From the NCBI RefSeq assembly GCF_007991335.1, contig NZ_BJYD01000006.1:97073-161072 (forward strand): DNA of 64,000 nt, in the 5' to 3' direction. The translations under genes were made by a program, and so were the position numbers. The notes under the pieces are model-generated. The model had not been told where the DNA came from and did not search any database. It saw only the letters and a program-made list of their open reading frames with translations. This DNA comes from Halobacillus faecis. Lineage in GTDB: Bacteria; Bacillota; Bacilli; Bacillales; Halobacillaceae. Positions 17,956 through 27,858 of the stretch are shown here, piece after piece. Positions within the stretch are counted from its first letter, which is position 1. Each line of letters opens with the position of its first letter.

Positions 17956-18432
17956 TTACAGCCCTAAGTTTTTCTCAAAATGGTAGCGCTGCCCATCATC
18001 TGAAACAAGGTGATATCCATTTGATGCATATAACCTGACAGCATTTTCCCAAGTATTGTGCGTCTCTAATACAAGTCGTTCATACTGGCTTGATCGAGCC
18101 GCATCCTCAAGCTTCGAAAGCATCCTTTGCCCGATGCCCTTCCTTCTGTAAGCCTTTTTCACAGACATCCGCTCGATTCTTCCTACCCGGTCATCTTCTT
18201 TCGTAACGGCTCCGGTCGCAACGAGCTCCCCATGATCAAAAGCAACAAAGAATACATAGCCATCCTTACTATAGGTACCCATCATATCTTTCAAGTCGGG
18301 GTTCAGCGAATGATCAATAAACCCAAAACGTTCTAAAAACCCGGCCAATATGAGTTCTCTGGCATCGTCCTCAACCGCTTTATATAAAGGTAAGATGTCC
18401 AATGTGAAAATCTGCTCGTTTCCCTTTTCCAA
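17956..18432 (-). CDS. GNAT family N-acetyltransferase
   Basis: 158 residues starting at a TTG (18432) behind AGGAGAGG. Motif A (RMSVKKAYRRKGIGQRML) is the acetyl-CoA pyrophosphate loop, and the terminal RLYASNGY is the usual motif B strand. Acceptor unknown. Its start is 40 bp past the stop of the kinase-like gene, so the two may be co-transcribed. Confidence 0.85.
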   Translation of the reverse strand: MEKGNEQIFTLDILPLYKAVEDDARELILAGFLERFGFIDHSLNPDLKDMMGTYSKDGYVFFVAFDHGELVATGAVTKEDDRVGRIERMSVKKAYRRKGIGQRMLSKLEDAARSSQYERLVLETHNTWENAVRLYASNGYHLVSDDGQRYHFEKNLGL

Positions 18433-18471
18433 AGCGCCTCTCCTCCTTTTTTTCCAAGCTCACTTTCAGGC

Positions 18472-19557
18472 TCAAAAATTCTCTAACTCGTCCAGATAGA
18501 TGTGCAGACGCTTTTCGATTTGGTCTTTCGTTCCAAACCGGATCATCTGTTCCTTTGTCAATGTTTCTTCCTGAAGCAATTCAAGATGAGTATGAGCCAT
18601 CGTGACAAGTTTCAAAAACACTTCAATATGTAAATCCATCTGCTTCTGTTTTGAACCTTGCGTATATCCATCTACAAATCCATCTGCATGAGCTCTCAAC
18701 AGAGGGGCGTGGCGATGATAATTCCCTTTTGTATATCTCCTAGTATCGGAAACCGTTTGGAAAAAGGTCTGATAATTGAACACATGGTTAGCGGCAAGCG
18801 ATGTCCCTGTATAAAGGATCGGAAAAGGGTCGATCATTTTCACGCCGCTTTTAGTGAAAATCAAATTTTCAGGTGAAGAGTCCTGATTGGTCAGGATCCG
18901 CTTCTCCCTGTCGATGGACCGGTTGGGGATTAATTCCTTTCCGGTGGCAGTCACTTTGTCTTTATTGAATGTATAGGCACTTGATAGAAGGGCATCCAGT
19001 TCTCCTTGATATTCTTCTCTCTCTTCGACGATACACGCGCTAAGGTCCATGTCGAGACCGCCTTTTAGTTCCCCGTTTTCTCCGACTTCCAAATATCCGA
19101 TTCCTTCATAAGGAGGATCAATGTCTTCAAGAGCGCGGAAGAACTTGCCGATCTCGCTCCCGTATTGCTTCGATTGCTGTAATGTCTGCCCTTCCATCCC
19201 TACGGTTGTACCCACATAAGATTCAATCGTATAGGTGAGTACTTCATCAATAAAATAATGGAAGTGTTCAGGACACATGCCTTTCTGCGCCTGGTTTGCT
19301 ATCTTGTAAAAAGCTTGGGTAGATCCATATTCTGCTGATAATTGATCCCGGTTGAATTCAACGGCTTGATCATACGCGAACTTCTTAGGAATTCGGAGGA
19401 CTAGCTGATCATCTTCGACCAAGTAAGCATAGTGCCAGGCCCCCTCCCCCAAACGTTTGATATCCGATTCTCCTGCCAACCGGTTTACCCCTTCGTTTTC
19501 CAGCGCACGGTTGATCTGTTCCAATTCTGTGACTGATTGTATGGTCAAAAATTCCAT
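18472..19557 (-). CDS. Aminoglycoside-phosphotransferase-like kinase
   Basis: 361 residues of protein-kinase-like fold. LGEGAWHYAYLV is a Gly-rich nucleotide loop, NQDSSPENLIF corresponds to the Brenner catalytic motif (HxDxxxxN with His replaced by Asn), and MIDPFP provides the second metal Asp. The family phosphorylates antibiotics, choline or other small molecules. The natural substrate cannot be told, and resistance should not be assumed. AAGGAGAGG precedes the ATG. Confidence 0.72.
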   Translation of the reverse strand: MEFLTIQSVTELEQINRALENEGVNRLAGESDIKRLGEGAWHYAYLVEDDQLVLRIPKKFAYDQAVEFNRDQLSAEYGSTQAFYKIANQAQKGMCPEHFHYFIDEVLTYTIESYVGTTVGMEGQTLQQSKQYGSEIGKFFRALEDIDPPYEGIGYLEVGENGELKGGLDMDLSACIVEEREEYQGELDALLSSAYTFNKDKVTATGKELIPNRSIDREKRILTNQDSSPENLIFTKSGVKMIDPFPILYTGTSLAANHVFNYQTFFQTVSDTRRYTKGNYHRHAPLLRAHADGFVDGYTQGSKQKQMDLHIEVFLKLVTMAHTHLELLQEETLTKEQMIRFGTKDQIEKRLHIYLDELENF

Positions 19558-19693
19558 GTTTTCCTCTCCTTTTTCATCCCGACGCGTGGCGTCACTTGGT
19601 TAACGGTCACAAGAAAACATGTCCTTCTCTTGTTACAGAGCAGTTAATCCTTCAATATTTTAACATATAATTCCTAATTATCTGAATAAAAAA

Positions 19694-19718
19694 AGAGCCC
19701 CTTCCTCAGAAGAGCTCT
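19694..19718 (-). terminator. Rho-independent terminator
   Basis: The stem AGAGC/GCTCT, extended internally by CTTC/GAAG, is followed on the minus strand by seven Ts. It overlaps the 3' end of the small ORF at 19706-19852. Confidence 0.7.
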
Positions 19719-19852
19719 ATCTCCACTATACTTCTACCTTGTTCAATATGGACGACCATAAGCTTCCCTTGCAGAAGGACCCTCGTGGCTTTCCTTATAA
19801 AGTAGGGCTGTCCAAGCTCAAGGGTTTGCGAGACTTCTTCATTTTGACTCAT
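19706..19852 (-). CDS. Small ORF ending in a terminator, hypothetical
   Basis: A 48-residue open frame, MSQNEEVSQTLELGQPYFIR to SIVEIELF, with amphipathic character. It ends inside the terminator hairpin at 19694-19718, as a genuine short transcript would. The ribosome binding site is weak, so expression is uncertain. No family recognised. Confidence 0.45.
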   Translation of the reverse strand: MSQNEEVSQTLELGQPYFIRKATRVLLQGKLMVVHIEQGRSIVEIELF

Positions 19853-19930
19853 CCACTTATAGACGTTATACTAGAAAAACTCTTGAGACTTCGGTACTCT
19901 CATTTGAAATAAGTGATCAGGAGTGAGTAT

Positions 19931-20110
19931 ATGTCAGAATTTAAAGTGGGGCAGTCCATCATGGAAAGATGCACAAGCTGCTACCATAATGCCTTAAAGG
20001 TAATCAAAGTCGTTCCGAAAGAATTTGAAGATAAAACGGCTTATGTTGTTTGGACGCAGTGTCCGGAATGTGGAAACAATGATCATCAATTGACTCAAAA
20101 AGACGCATAA
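19931..20110 (+). CDS. Small two-CxxC zinc-ribbon protein
   Basis: 59 residues from the ATG at 19931 (AGGAGTG site; the open frame begins 6 codons earlier). CTSC and CPEC pairs flank a central beta-rich stretch, the layout of a zinc ribbon. Function unknown. A terminator follows at 20160. Confidence 0.75.
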   Translation: MSEFKVGQSIMERCTSCYHNALKVIKVVPKEFEDKTAYVVWTQCPECGNNDHQLTQKDA

Positions 20111-20159
20111 AGAACAGGCGATTCTCCAAGAACTTTGCTATAAATATCGGGCCAACCGT

Positions 20160-20190
20160 AAAAGGGCTTCCTTATTCAGGAAGTCCTTTT
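20160..20190 (+). terminator. Rho-independent terminator
   Basis: A stem AAAAGG-CTTCCT/AGGAAG-CCTTTT with one mismatch and a T-rich tail, downstream of the zinc-ribbon gene. Confidence 0.75.
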
Positions 20191-20330
20191 CCTTTTATCC
20201 ATATAGAAAGCGTTGCCACGAGAAAACTTTCTAAGAATATCGAAAAGTCTATTGTTCCTTACAGCGATTCTTGTTAGGATTATCTTTATTCCTTTAAAGC
20301 AAACCATTACATCAAGAAAGGAACGAACCT

Positions 20331-21713
20331 ATGAAACAGCAAAACTCATTCTCTACGTATGCCGTCATCGGGACGATGCTTTTCGGCCTCTTTTTTGGTG
20401 CCGGCAATTTAATCTTCCCAATCCAACTGGGACAAATGGCGGGAACTTCCTTCTGGCCGGCGTTGATTGGATTTCTCGTAACAGCGATCGCCCTGCCTCT
20501 GATGGGCATCCTTGCCATTGTATTGTCCGGTAGTCAAGGGTTGAATGACTTGGCAGGACGGATCCATCCGTTATTCGGAATCTCTTTCGCTATCATTCTC
20601 TATTTAACGATCGGTCCTTTTTTCGCGATCCCGCGAACAGCAACCGTTCCTTTCGTCGTTGGATTTGAACCCTTCATCCAACCAGGCCAGACGCAACTTT
20701 GGCTTGCTGTGTTCAGCTTTGTATTTTTCGCACTCGTCTATTATTTTTCTCTGAACTCAGCCAAAGTCATGGATATCATAGGAAAATACTTAACGCCGAC
20801 GTTCTTATTATTTTTATCCGTACTCATCGTTACCACGATCGTCAAACCGATGGGCGATTTCGGTGCCCCAACCGGCGATTATGCATCCGCTCCTTTCATG
20901 ACCGGGTTCACGGAAGGGTATAACACGATGGATGCTCTCGGTGGGCTGGCGCTTGGAATTGTGGTTATAACTGCGATCCGTCATATGGGCATCACCGATA
21001 CGAAGGCGATTGCCCAAACGACTTGGAAATCAGGGCTTTTCGCTATGGTACTCATGATGCTCATTTACGGGCTCATCGCCTACATGGGCGCTTCCAGCGT
21101 ATCTGTCGTCGGAAATCTTGAAAATGGCGGCCTCACGTTTGCCGCCGTTGCTGAACATTACTTCGGTCCTTACGGTGCAATTCTACTAGCCATCATCATT
21201 GTCCTTGCCTGTTTGAAAACAAGTATCGGACTGATCATCGCCTGCAGTGAATTTTTCCATACGGTCTATCCGAAAATCAGCTATAAGAAATTCGTGCTGG
21301 TTCTTTCCTTGATGTCGTTCATGATCGCGAACTTCGGTCTGACGAACATTATCCAGTACGCGATCCCTGTGCTGATGTTCTTATACCCGATGGCGATCGT
21401 CCTGATTCTGCTCGGTCTCAGCTCCAAACTGTTCCATCATAAACGTACGGTCTATGCCGGAGCGATGATGCTAACCGTTTTCGTCAGTACCATTGATGGC
21501 TATAACGCACTACTGGGAACGATTCCTGGTGTGGCTAATCCTCTGTTGGAGTCGGTTAGCGGATTCTACCAATCGTATCTTCCGCTATACGAAATTGGAC
21601 TAGGCTGGATGCTGCCCGCATTGCTCGGTGCTGTCCTCGGTTACTTGTTGAAAGAAGGAAACAAAACAGAATCCCCTGTCCTTACACGTGAAGCTGAACA
21701 TCTATCTCATTAG
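20331..21713 (+). CDS. brnQ: Branched-chain amino acid transport system II carrier protein
   Basis: A 460-residue LIVCS-family Na+ or H+ symporter for Leu/Ile/Val with about 12 helices. Family landmarks are FGLFFGAGNLIFPIQLGQ in helix 1, GPFFAIPRTATVPF and the later ALGGLALGIVVITAI. AAGGAACG precedes the ATG. I saw no T-box leader in the 140 bp upstream. Confidence 0.93.
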   Translation: MKQQNSFSTYAVIGTMLFGLFFGAGNLIFPIQLGQMAGTSFWPALIGFLVTAIALPLMGILAIVLSGSQGLNDLAGRIHPLFGISFAIILYLTIGPFFAIPRTATVPFVVGFEPFIQPGQTQLWLAVFSFVFFALVYYFSLNSAKVMDIIGKYLTPTFLLFLSVLIVTTIVKPMGDFGAPTGDYASAPFMTGFTEGYNTMDALGGLALGIVVITAIRHMGITDTKAIAQTTWKSGLFAMVLMMLIYGLIAYMGASSVSVVGNLENGGLTFAAVAEHYFGPYGAILLAIIIVLACLKTSIGLIIACSEFFHTVYPKISYKKFVLVLSLMSFMIANFGLTNIIQYAIPVLMFLYPMAIVLILLGLSSKLFHHKRTVYAGAMMLTVFVSTIDGYNALLGTIPGVANPLLESVSGFYQSYLPLYEIGLGWMLPALLGAVLGYLLKEGNKTESPVLTREAEHLSH

Positions 21714-21718
21714 CATAC

Positions 21719-21749
21719 AAAAGACCAAGCCCGTGGGCTTGGTCTTTTT
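21719..21749. terminator. Bidirectional terminator
   Basis: A perfect stem AAAAGACCAAGCC/GGCTTGGTCTTTT with a 4-nt loop, between the convergent brnQ and YdeI-like genes. Confidence 0.88.
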
Positions 21750-22406
21750 CTACTTTTTCTTACGACGGTACAAATCAATCGATTTATATCCTTCCGATAA
21801 AATATCCACCATTTGTTTTGTCCGTTTATCGCGAGTCGCTTGCTGCTTTGCGGAAAAAATATGGCGCGCCCAATCCCGTCGATAACCTGGAGTCAAGTTC
21901 TTGAAAAAACCCTGTGCGACCGGATCATCATGCAATAGATGTTCAACATCTTTTACCAGATCTTCATAGTCTGCGACACACTGACTGGCAGCAGCGGTTT
22001 TCGTGGCTTTCTTCTTCTCCCGCTTCATGCCAACAACTGTGAACACGTCATCCATACTGACCATTCGGGAAAACTTGATATCACTGCCCTCCACGTACTT
22101 ATCCTCCCCGATTCTCAATGCCGGAAACATATCATCCCTGTGTATGTATGAATCGTAGCGCGTATTCCCTTTTTTCGGATAGGCAAAGAAAACGTAGCCT
22201 TTCTCTGCTACAATGTCCTCATGATCGAGAAACGTTTGTAAGTTTGCTTGCATCTCCTCCAGATTCTTCACAAAAATGAAAATCGCATCGTGATGCTCAG
22301 ATAGAGTTGACGATTCCTCATCAAATAAATCATAGTCTTCCGGCTGGTGAAGCACTGCTAGATTCTTATATTTCGTTAACTTTAACTTGTCCTTGATGGT
22401 TGGCAT
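21750..22406 (-). CDS. YdeI/OmpD-associated family protein
   Basis: 218 residues. The C-terminal 60 residues (FKNLTPGYRRDWARHIF, then TRDKRTKQMVDILSEG) match the YdeI/OmpD-associated domain. The N-terminal 130 residues form a separate region that resembles a DUF3052-type module (HHDAIFIFVKNLEEMQ). Role unknown. AGAGGAGG precedes the ATG. Confidence 0.75.
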   Translation of the reverse strand: MPTIKDKLKLTKYKNLAVLHQPEDYDLFDEESSTLSEHHDAIFIFVKNLEEMQANLQTFLDHEDIVAEKGYVFFAYPKKGNTRYDSYIHRDDMFPALRIGEDKYVEGSDIKFSRMVSMDDVFTVVGMKREKKKATKTAAASQCVADYEDLVKDVEHLLHDDPVAQGFFKNLTPGYRRDWARHIFSAKQQATRDKRTKQMVDILSEGYKSIDLYRRKKK

Positions 22407-22480
22407 GATAAACTCCTCCTCTTAAGGTCAAACCAAAGAATGATACTAAAATAATATAGCAGAATTGCTTTGGTTGATCG

Positions 22481-22834
22481 TTATTTCTTCGTATTCATAA
22501 ACCGAAGCTCATTTCCATCTGGATCGCTGATCCTTAACATACGGATGCCTTCAATCATTTCGTACGGAGGATTCACTTCAAGTTTTTCCTGCGGTAATGT
22601 CTGATAAAAATGATCGACATCATCGACGAGGAAATGAACCAAACCTCCCGGCTGGCAATCCCCTTCATGCCCGGTCAAGTAGAGCAGGTAATCTCCCTTT
22701 GAGATTTGCATAAATACGGGATAACCCGGTTCAAAACGGTGCTCCCAGTCCACTCGAAATCCGAGGGCATCTATATAAAAAGCCTGACTCTTTTCCTCAC
22801 TTGAGATTTTCAACGTCGGAATGACCTTCTGCAT
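22481..22834 (-). CDS. VOC family protein (bleomycin-resistance/glyoxalase-like)
   Basis: 117 residues of vicinal-oxygen-chelate fold: IPTLKISSEEKSQAFYIDAL at the start and LRISDPDGNELRF at the end, which supplies the conserved Glu. The length and DPxGN-type ending are those of glyoxalase/bleomycin-resistance proteins. Substrate unknown. GGAGGGGGAG precedes the ATG. Confidence 0.82.
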   Translation of the reverse strand: MQKVIPTLKISSEEKSQAFYIDALGFRVDWEHRFEPGYPVFMQISKGDYLLYLTGHEGDCQPGGLVHFLVDDVDHFYQTLPQEKLEVNPPYEMIEGIRMLRISDPDGNELRFMNTKK

Positions 22835-22979
22835 TCGCTCTCCCCCTCCGATTTCATGACGATCACCTTTCTATTATAAAGAATATTCTTAGAAAAATAA
22901 CAGGTTTCTACCGTGGATTTGGCCGTTGATCAGCTTTTTTCCTCGATGGAAGGATGGGACTAAGACTCCTTTTTCTTGT

Positions 22980-23052
22980 GCGCGGTCCTTGATTCTCGCG
23001 CGCGGTCCTTGGTTCTCACGCGCGGTCCTTGGTTCTCACGCTCCGTTCTCCT
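22980..23052. repeat. 20-bp direct tandem repeat, three copies
   Basis: Three head-to-tail copies with the core CGCGGTCCTTGGTTCTC start at 22981, 23001 and 23021, exactly 20 bp apart. A degenerate fourth copy starts at 23041. The array lies between the divergent starts of the VOC gene and tgl. Confidence 0.85.
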
Positions 23053-23171
23053 GGAACACAACTCCATGCATACAACACCCCTCATCCCGTAAGCAGCTAC
23101 ACATCATCCCCTCCACTCATGAATAGGATAGGTACAAGGACAGATGCTTCACTTCGCAAAGGAGGAACCGT

Positions 23172-24008
23172 ATGATCCAGGTATCCGGGATGCCGTTTCA
23201 ACCAAGTGATTCGTGGAAAGCCGATTCAACAGAAATGACAATTATAGAAGCTTTACAGAAGACTCCGAATGTCTACTCTTTTTCCTCAGAGAAGGAGCTT
23301 TTATTTGAAGTGAAGAGCAGAAAAAACATCATCTCCAGTGCAAAAGAGATGGATGAAGGGGAATCCACCTTTGCTACGTTCCGAACGGCCCGCTGCAATC
23401 CTGAGTATTGGCAGCGGACAACAGCGGGTGGGTTTTTATTAAAACGTCAGGTCTCTCCTGCTTCAGCTATCCGCGACATTTTCTCCAATAGTGATCTGTA
23501 TAAATTCGAGTGTGCGACCGCTTGTGTGATCAACTTTTATCATGGACTCCTGAAAACGATGGGGGCCTCTTCTTTCAGCACTCTTTTTCCGAACCTCTAC
23601 TTATACAGCTGGCATACCGATGATGACGTTGGTTTGTATTCTTTTTTTGCCAATCATTATATTCCTGGAGATGTTGTTTATTTCAACAATCCTGATGTGA
23701 ATCCGACAACGCCCTGGTTTAGAGGCGTCAATGCGATTGCCATCGGTAACGAAGAGTTTTTCGGGCATGGATTCAGCATTCGGACGGAAGACAAGATGAT
23801 TGAAGGCCTTAATACGAAAAGAAAACCTGACAGCCAACAGTCCTCTTATTTATCGGGCTTGATCACCCGTCCATCGTTCCAACCGCTGGCCAGATTCTCC
23901 ACAGGACGTACCATCCATAAAACGCGGCCATTTATCGTCCACCATAACAAAACTTCCGTCTCCTTCAGACAGTACCTGTACGAGCTGAGTTATACGCCGA
24001 ACCATTGA
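23172..24008 (+). CDS. tgl: Protein-glutamine gamma-glutamyltransferase (spore coat)
   Basis: 278 residues, slightly longer than the Bacillus enzyme. The active-site Cys114 lies in YKFECATACVINFYH, with a Glu directly before it as in Bacillus Tgl. It cross-links spore coat proteins through Gln-Lys isopeptide bonds. AAAGGAGG precedes the ATG. A sporulation peptide gene follows on the same strand. It is one of the clearest signs that the organism forms spores. Confidence 0.92.
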   Translation: MIQVSGMPFQPSDSWKADSTEMTIIEALQKTPNVYSFSSEKELLFEVKSRKNIISSAKEMDEGESTFATFRTARCNPEYWQRTTAGGFLLKRQVSPASAIRDIFSNSDLYKFECATACVINFYHGLLKTMGASSFSTLFPNLYLYSWHTDDDVGLYSFFANHYIPGDVVYFNNPDVNPTTPWFRGVNAIAIGNEEFFGHGFSIRTEDKMIEGLNTKRKPDSQQSSYLSGLITRPSFQPLARFSTGRTIHKTRPFIVHHNKTSVSFRQYLYELSYTPNH

Positions 24009-24125
24009 AGACTCCTGTTTTGAGTACCCGTGACATGCACCCATTTTTAAGGTTGACGGGCTCAACTTTGCGCTAGGCGAGTACAATATAGTGACAAAGA
24101 AACAAAACGAAAGGGATGTTTTCAC

Positions 24126-24308
24126 ATGGAAAATGTTAATGCTCCGTACACGATGGGTGCAAACGTGAACGCACCATATATGGGTGCAAATATGCCTCAC
24201 ATGCCGGTTGCTCCAATGCACCACTGCCGTCCACGTCGAAACAATTTTGTTTTGATTGTGGTATTGTTCATTCTATTGATCATTGTCGGCTGCAGCATCA
24301 AGTGGTAG
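24126..24308 (+). CDS. YjcZ-family sporulation peptide
   Basis: 60 residues. The N-terminal half is rich in Asn, Pro and Met with near repeats (NVNAPY twice, MGAN). It ends in the hydrophobic tail FVLIVVLFILLIIVGCSIKW that defines the YjcZ group of small spore-associated membrane peptides. GAAAGGGATG precedes the ATG. Expected in the mother cell or spore membrane. Confidence 0.85.
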   Translation: MENVNAPYTMGANVNAPYMGANMPHMPVAPMHHCRPRRNNFVLIVVLFILLIIVGCSIKW

Positions 24309-24361
24309 ACCACTACTAAAATCGTCCGTCAGGGAACCCCCCATGGACACAGAGAAAAACT

Positions 24362-24401
24362 AAAAAAGGCCGATGGCTCCCCGTGAGCTATCGGCCTTTT
24401 T
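24362..24401. terminator. Bidirectional terminator
   Basis: A strong hairpin AAAAAGGCCGAT-GGCT...AGC-ATCGGCCTTTTT between the convergent yjcZ-type and fbp genes. Confidence 0.88.
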
Positions 24402-24409
24402 ATATCATC

Positions 24410-26341
24410 TTACTTCATATATTTGTATTCCATCAAACTGTTCAAAATATAAATCTCTTGCAGCAGTTCCTCTCCGACGTTCGTCTCCAGAACCTTTTTC
24501 CTCTCAAGCTCTTTATCTACCAATCGCTTCACAGATAAAACATCCGTTCCATCCCGCAGAACCTCTTCCTTCGAGTTGAAGCGTTTATGGGCGACAAGCT
24601 GCATGCCGAAGGAGTTATACAGTAAGGTGTACCCGGCAATCCCAGTCGTCGACTGATAGGCTTTCGAAAAACCTCCATCAATGACGACCATCTTCCCTCC
24701 TGCTTTGATCGGGTTTTCTCCCTCAATTTCTTTGACAGGCGTATGCCCATTAATAATATGTCCCTGGTCTGGGTTGAGGTCGAATTCAGCAAGGATTTTC
24801 CGGCAGACCTCCTCATCTTCCCGCAGATAATAGTAAGGATTTTTCCTCTCTTTATGGGTGGCTTTATCAGAGATGAAGTAACGCTCGAACGTCGTCATTT
24901 CTCTTTTTCCGAACAGGGAGGAGTACTGCCCCGTCCACAAATACCAGACCATATCGGTTGCGAGATCATCCGTTTCTTTTGGATTCGCAAACGAATGGCG
25001 TAGATAATGCTCAAAAATATCAAGCAGCTCACGCCCGGCATAGGACTTGTCTTCAATCGTCATTTTCTCCATATTACCTTCTTCATCGACCGGGATGCAC
25101 CCGTGAATCAGCAAGTTGCCATTGTATTTCAAGTAAAGGCTGCCCTTTTTCATCAAAAACTTCATGTGTCTGGCAAGCTTTTCTGAATGCTGGATGGAAA
25201 ACAACAGCTTCTCGATGACCTGTTCTTCTTCCTCTAGAAGACGGTTCGGGTCTTCAGGATCGATCGTTGAAAAGCACGGATTTACAAGCGGATACGTGTT
25301 CCCGTGGAGCGTGATTTCCTCCCGGTCATAATCCACTTTTTCAAGCAGCAAGCGCTCAGACATGTTGAAATATGGACGCCTTTTAATAATTGAACTTTCC
25401 AGCTTGAACTGGATCATCGCAATCGCCTGATGCATTTTTGTAATTTGCAGCTGCTCATGGTCCGATGGTTTGTCATCGGTATGGATCTTAGGTCTGAACG
25501 CCGCATGGTCGCCATAATATTTTTCGGCAAGGTTGAGCAGCGGTCGTAAGTTGATGCCATACGCATCTTCAATGATTTCCAGATTGTTATAGCGGGCGCA
25601 GATGCGAAGGATGTTGGCTAGACACACCTTTGATCCGGCAAAAGCACCGATCCATAAGACATCATGGTTGCCCCACTGAATATCAACCGACGGATAATGA
25701 ATGAGGGTTTCCATGATTTTATCCGGCTCCGGTCCCCGGTCGTAAATATCGCCAACAACATGAAGGTGGTCCACCACTAGTTTTTGTGTAGCATAAGCAA
25801 GACCACTGATCAGCTTGTCCGCCTGACCAAGGGAAATGATCTGTTGAACAATTTTCTTATAGTACGATTCTTTATTTGTAATGTCATCCGTCTTGTAGAG
25901 CAGTTCTTCTATGATATAAACGAATTGCGTCGGCAGAGCCTTGCGAAGTTTCGAACGTGTGTATTTGGAAGAAGCATAGGAAATGAGCTTGATCATACGG
26001 TCGATCGTACACGTGTACCACATTTCCAGCTCTTCGTTATTGTCAAAACCGTTCTTGATGAGCTTGATTTTTTCTTCCGGGTAAAACACGAGTGTGGCGA
26101 ATTCATCCAGTTCTTTTCCAGACATCTCCTCTTCAAAAAGATCCCTGATTTTTTCTTTAACTCTCCCAGAGCCGTTCCTCAGGACATGTTGGAACGCTTG
26201 ATATTCCCCATGAAGGTCACTGACAAAATGCTCGGTTCCTTTTGGCAGATTAAGAATCGCTTTCAGATTGATAATTTCGGTGACCACTTTTTCTTCGCTG
26301 TCGTATTTTTGAGCAAGTAAGTCTAAGTATTTTGTATTCAA
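24410..26341 (-). CDS. fbp: Fructose-1,6-bisphosphatase class III
   Basis: About 643 residues from the TTG at 26341, which has an AGGGGA site; an in-frame ATG at 26371 lacks one. It opens with [20 protein letters not shown] as in Bacillus Fbp. The metallophosphatase core shows [29 protein letters not shown] and later GHTPVKE. It converts fructose-1,6-bisphosphate to fructose-6-phosphate in gluconeogenesis and is a monocistronic cytosolic enzyme. Confidence 0.93.
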   Translation of the reverse strand: MNTKYLDLLAQKYDSEEKVVTEIINLKAILNLPKGTEHFVSDLHGEYQAFQHVLRNGSGRVKEKIRDLFEEEMSGKELDEFATLVFYPEEKIKLIKNGFDNNEELEMWYTCTIDRMIKLISYASSKYTRSKLRKALPTQFVYIIEELLYKTDDITNKESYYKKIVQQIISLGQADKLISGLAYATQKLVVDHLHVVGDIYDRGPEPDKIMETLIHYPSVDIQWGNHDVLWIGAFAGSKVCLANILRICARYNNLEIIEDAYGINLRPLLNLAEKYYGDHAAFRPKIHTDDKPSDHEQLQITKMHQAIAMIQFKLESSIIKRRPYFNMSERLLLEKVDYDREEITLHGNTYPLVNPCFSTIDPEDPNRLLEEEEQVIEKLLFSIQHSEKLARHMKFLMKKGSLYLKYNGNLLIHGCIPVDEEGNMEKMTIEDKSYAGRELLDIFEHYLRHSFANPKETDDLATDMVWYLWTGQYSSLFGKREMTTFERYFISDKATHKERKNPYYYLREDEEVCRKILAEFDLNPDQGHIINGHTPVKEIEGENPIKAGGKMVVIDGGFSKAYQSTTGIAGYTLLYNSFGMQLVAHKRFNSKEEVLRDGTDVLSVKRLVDKELERKKVLETNVGEELLQEIYILNSLMEYKYMK

Positions 26342-26469
26342 GGTTATGTATCCCCTTTCAAAATTCACCATGAGATCATTTATTTAAAGACGAACTCTCT
26401 GACAAGCCTTGCTATTCCTCTTAATTATTTCAAAGGATTCTGTCTAAAACAATACTCTTTGATAAAAAA

Positions 26470-26501
26470 AGAGGGATTCCTGCTTTTGGAAAATCCCCCT
26501 T
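26470..26501 (-). terminator. Rho-independent terminator
   Basis: The stem GGGATTCC/GGAAAATCCC (2-nt bulge) is followed on the minus strand by a T-run. It ends the MFS gene at 26514. Confidence 0.7.
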
Positions 26502-26513
26502 AAAGACGTAAAG

Positions 26514-27794
26514 TTAAGCATTAGAATTCGCTTGGACCTTTTTGCTCTGCAGATGCTGACTTCCTTTTGTGCTGGGCCGCTTCCAGATCAGTTTCTGAAA
26601 GACAATCCCTACCGAACCAACACCTAATAAGCAGATGCCGATGGTTTTAAATGCCGTTGTTACACCAAATTGATGAATGAGCAGACCGCCCAGAAGCGGA
26701 CCGAGGATAAACAATAAACTCAGTGTAGAGTCAACGATGCCGGATACCCTCCCAATCGCTTCTTTTGGAGGCTCTGTCTGAATCAGGTAATTGACAGCAG
26801 TAAAGGCGAGACCATTCCCGATCCCTCCCAACAAACCAAGACCGATAACTACAAAAAGAAAGGTAGAAGCGTCCAGAAAACCAAAACCACTGGTCATCAC
26901 TCCTATGAAAAGGCTCGCGCTACCGAAAAACCAACCGTACCTCTTCATTTCATCCAATCTATTCAAACCGAGGACAACGAGAAGCGATCCAATTCCGATT
27001 GCTGAAATGACCCACCCGGTAAGCTCTGGTCTTTCAGGATAGACTTCACTGAATAAAGTTACAAACTGTGCATCAATCATCTGGATCGTCAAAGTAGTGA
27101 CAATCCCATATAAGAGGCTGGCGGTCAGAATCCGACTGGTCAATACATAACTCCAGCCCTCTTTCCACGACGCCCAGAATCCAACGTCCTTCCCCCGATT
27201 ACTCTTCTCTTCATTCCCCTCTTGCTTCTTCGGACGAATGAACAAAAGGATCACTCCGGAAAGAAAAAACGAAATGCCATTAATCGCTATCGAAAAAGAG
27301 GGAGAAAAAGCCGCGGTCAAGGAGCCACCGAGCAAAGGCCCCACCACTTTCACGAGTTGAAACAGGCTTCCGTTGATCGTTACCGCCTTCATGATGGCTT
27401 CTTCATCGACGATCCTTCTCACCAGCCCCTGCTGCGCAGGTAGACTGATCGCCCCTGCTGTATTTCTTAAGAAAATCAGAGCAAGTGCAAGGAATGGGAA
27501 TGGGGTAAAAACGAGCGCGAGCGTCAGAACACCTCGAACCCAATCGGAGTAAATGAGGATTTTCAGCTTATCCTTACGATCCGCGAAAACACCAGCGAAC
27601 TGCCCGAGCAAAATGCTGGGGATCGCATACATGACAGGGATCAGGGCAATCAGCAAAGGATCCGCCTTCCACGTATATCGAAATAGAATCAATACCGCGA
27701 CAAAGTCCAGCCAATTCCCTAAATTAGATAGCCCATTCGCTGAAAAAAACGTAACGAAGTTCCTGTTTTTCCAAATTGAATGTTTCTGTTTCAT
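26514..27794 (-). CDS. MFS transporter, macrolide-efflux-like
   Basis: 426 residues with about 12 helices. It starts MKQKHSIWKNRNFVTFFSANGLSNLGNWLDF, the usual opening of MefA/YfiS-like transporters, and has the loop motif GQFAGVFADRKDK. Likely a drug or metabolite exporter, with an Asn/Ser-rich cytosolic tail. It follows the regulator at 27859 by 64 bp on the same strand, suggesting an operon. Confidence 0.85.
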   Translation of the reverse strand: MKQKHSIWKNRNFVTFFSANGLSNLGNWLDFVAVLILFRYTWKADPLLIALIPVMYAIPSILLGQFAGVFADRKDKLKILIYSDWVRGVLTLALVFTPFPFLALALIFLRNTAGAISLPAQQGLVRRIVDEEAIMKAVTINGSLFQLVKVVGPLLGGSLTAAFSPSFSIAINGISFFLSGVILLFIRPKKQEGNEEKSNRGKDVGFWASWKEGWSYVLTSRILTASLLYGIVTTLTIQMIDAQFVTLFSEVYPERPELTGWVISAIGIGSLLVVLGLNRLDEMKRYGWFFGSASLFIGVMTSGFGFLDASTFLFVVIGLGLLGGIGNGLAFTAVNYLIQTEPPKEAIGRVSGIVDSTLSLLFILGPLLGGLLIHQFGVTTAFKTIGICLLGVGSVGIVFQKLIWKRPSTKGSQHLQSKKVQANSNA

Positions 27795-27858
27795 CTTTCA
27801 TACCTCCCCGAAGTCTTGCCAAAAGCATAACGGAGAAATATCAGAAGAATATCAGAGA

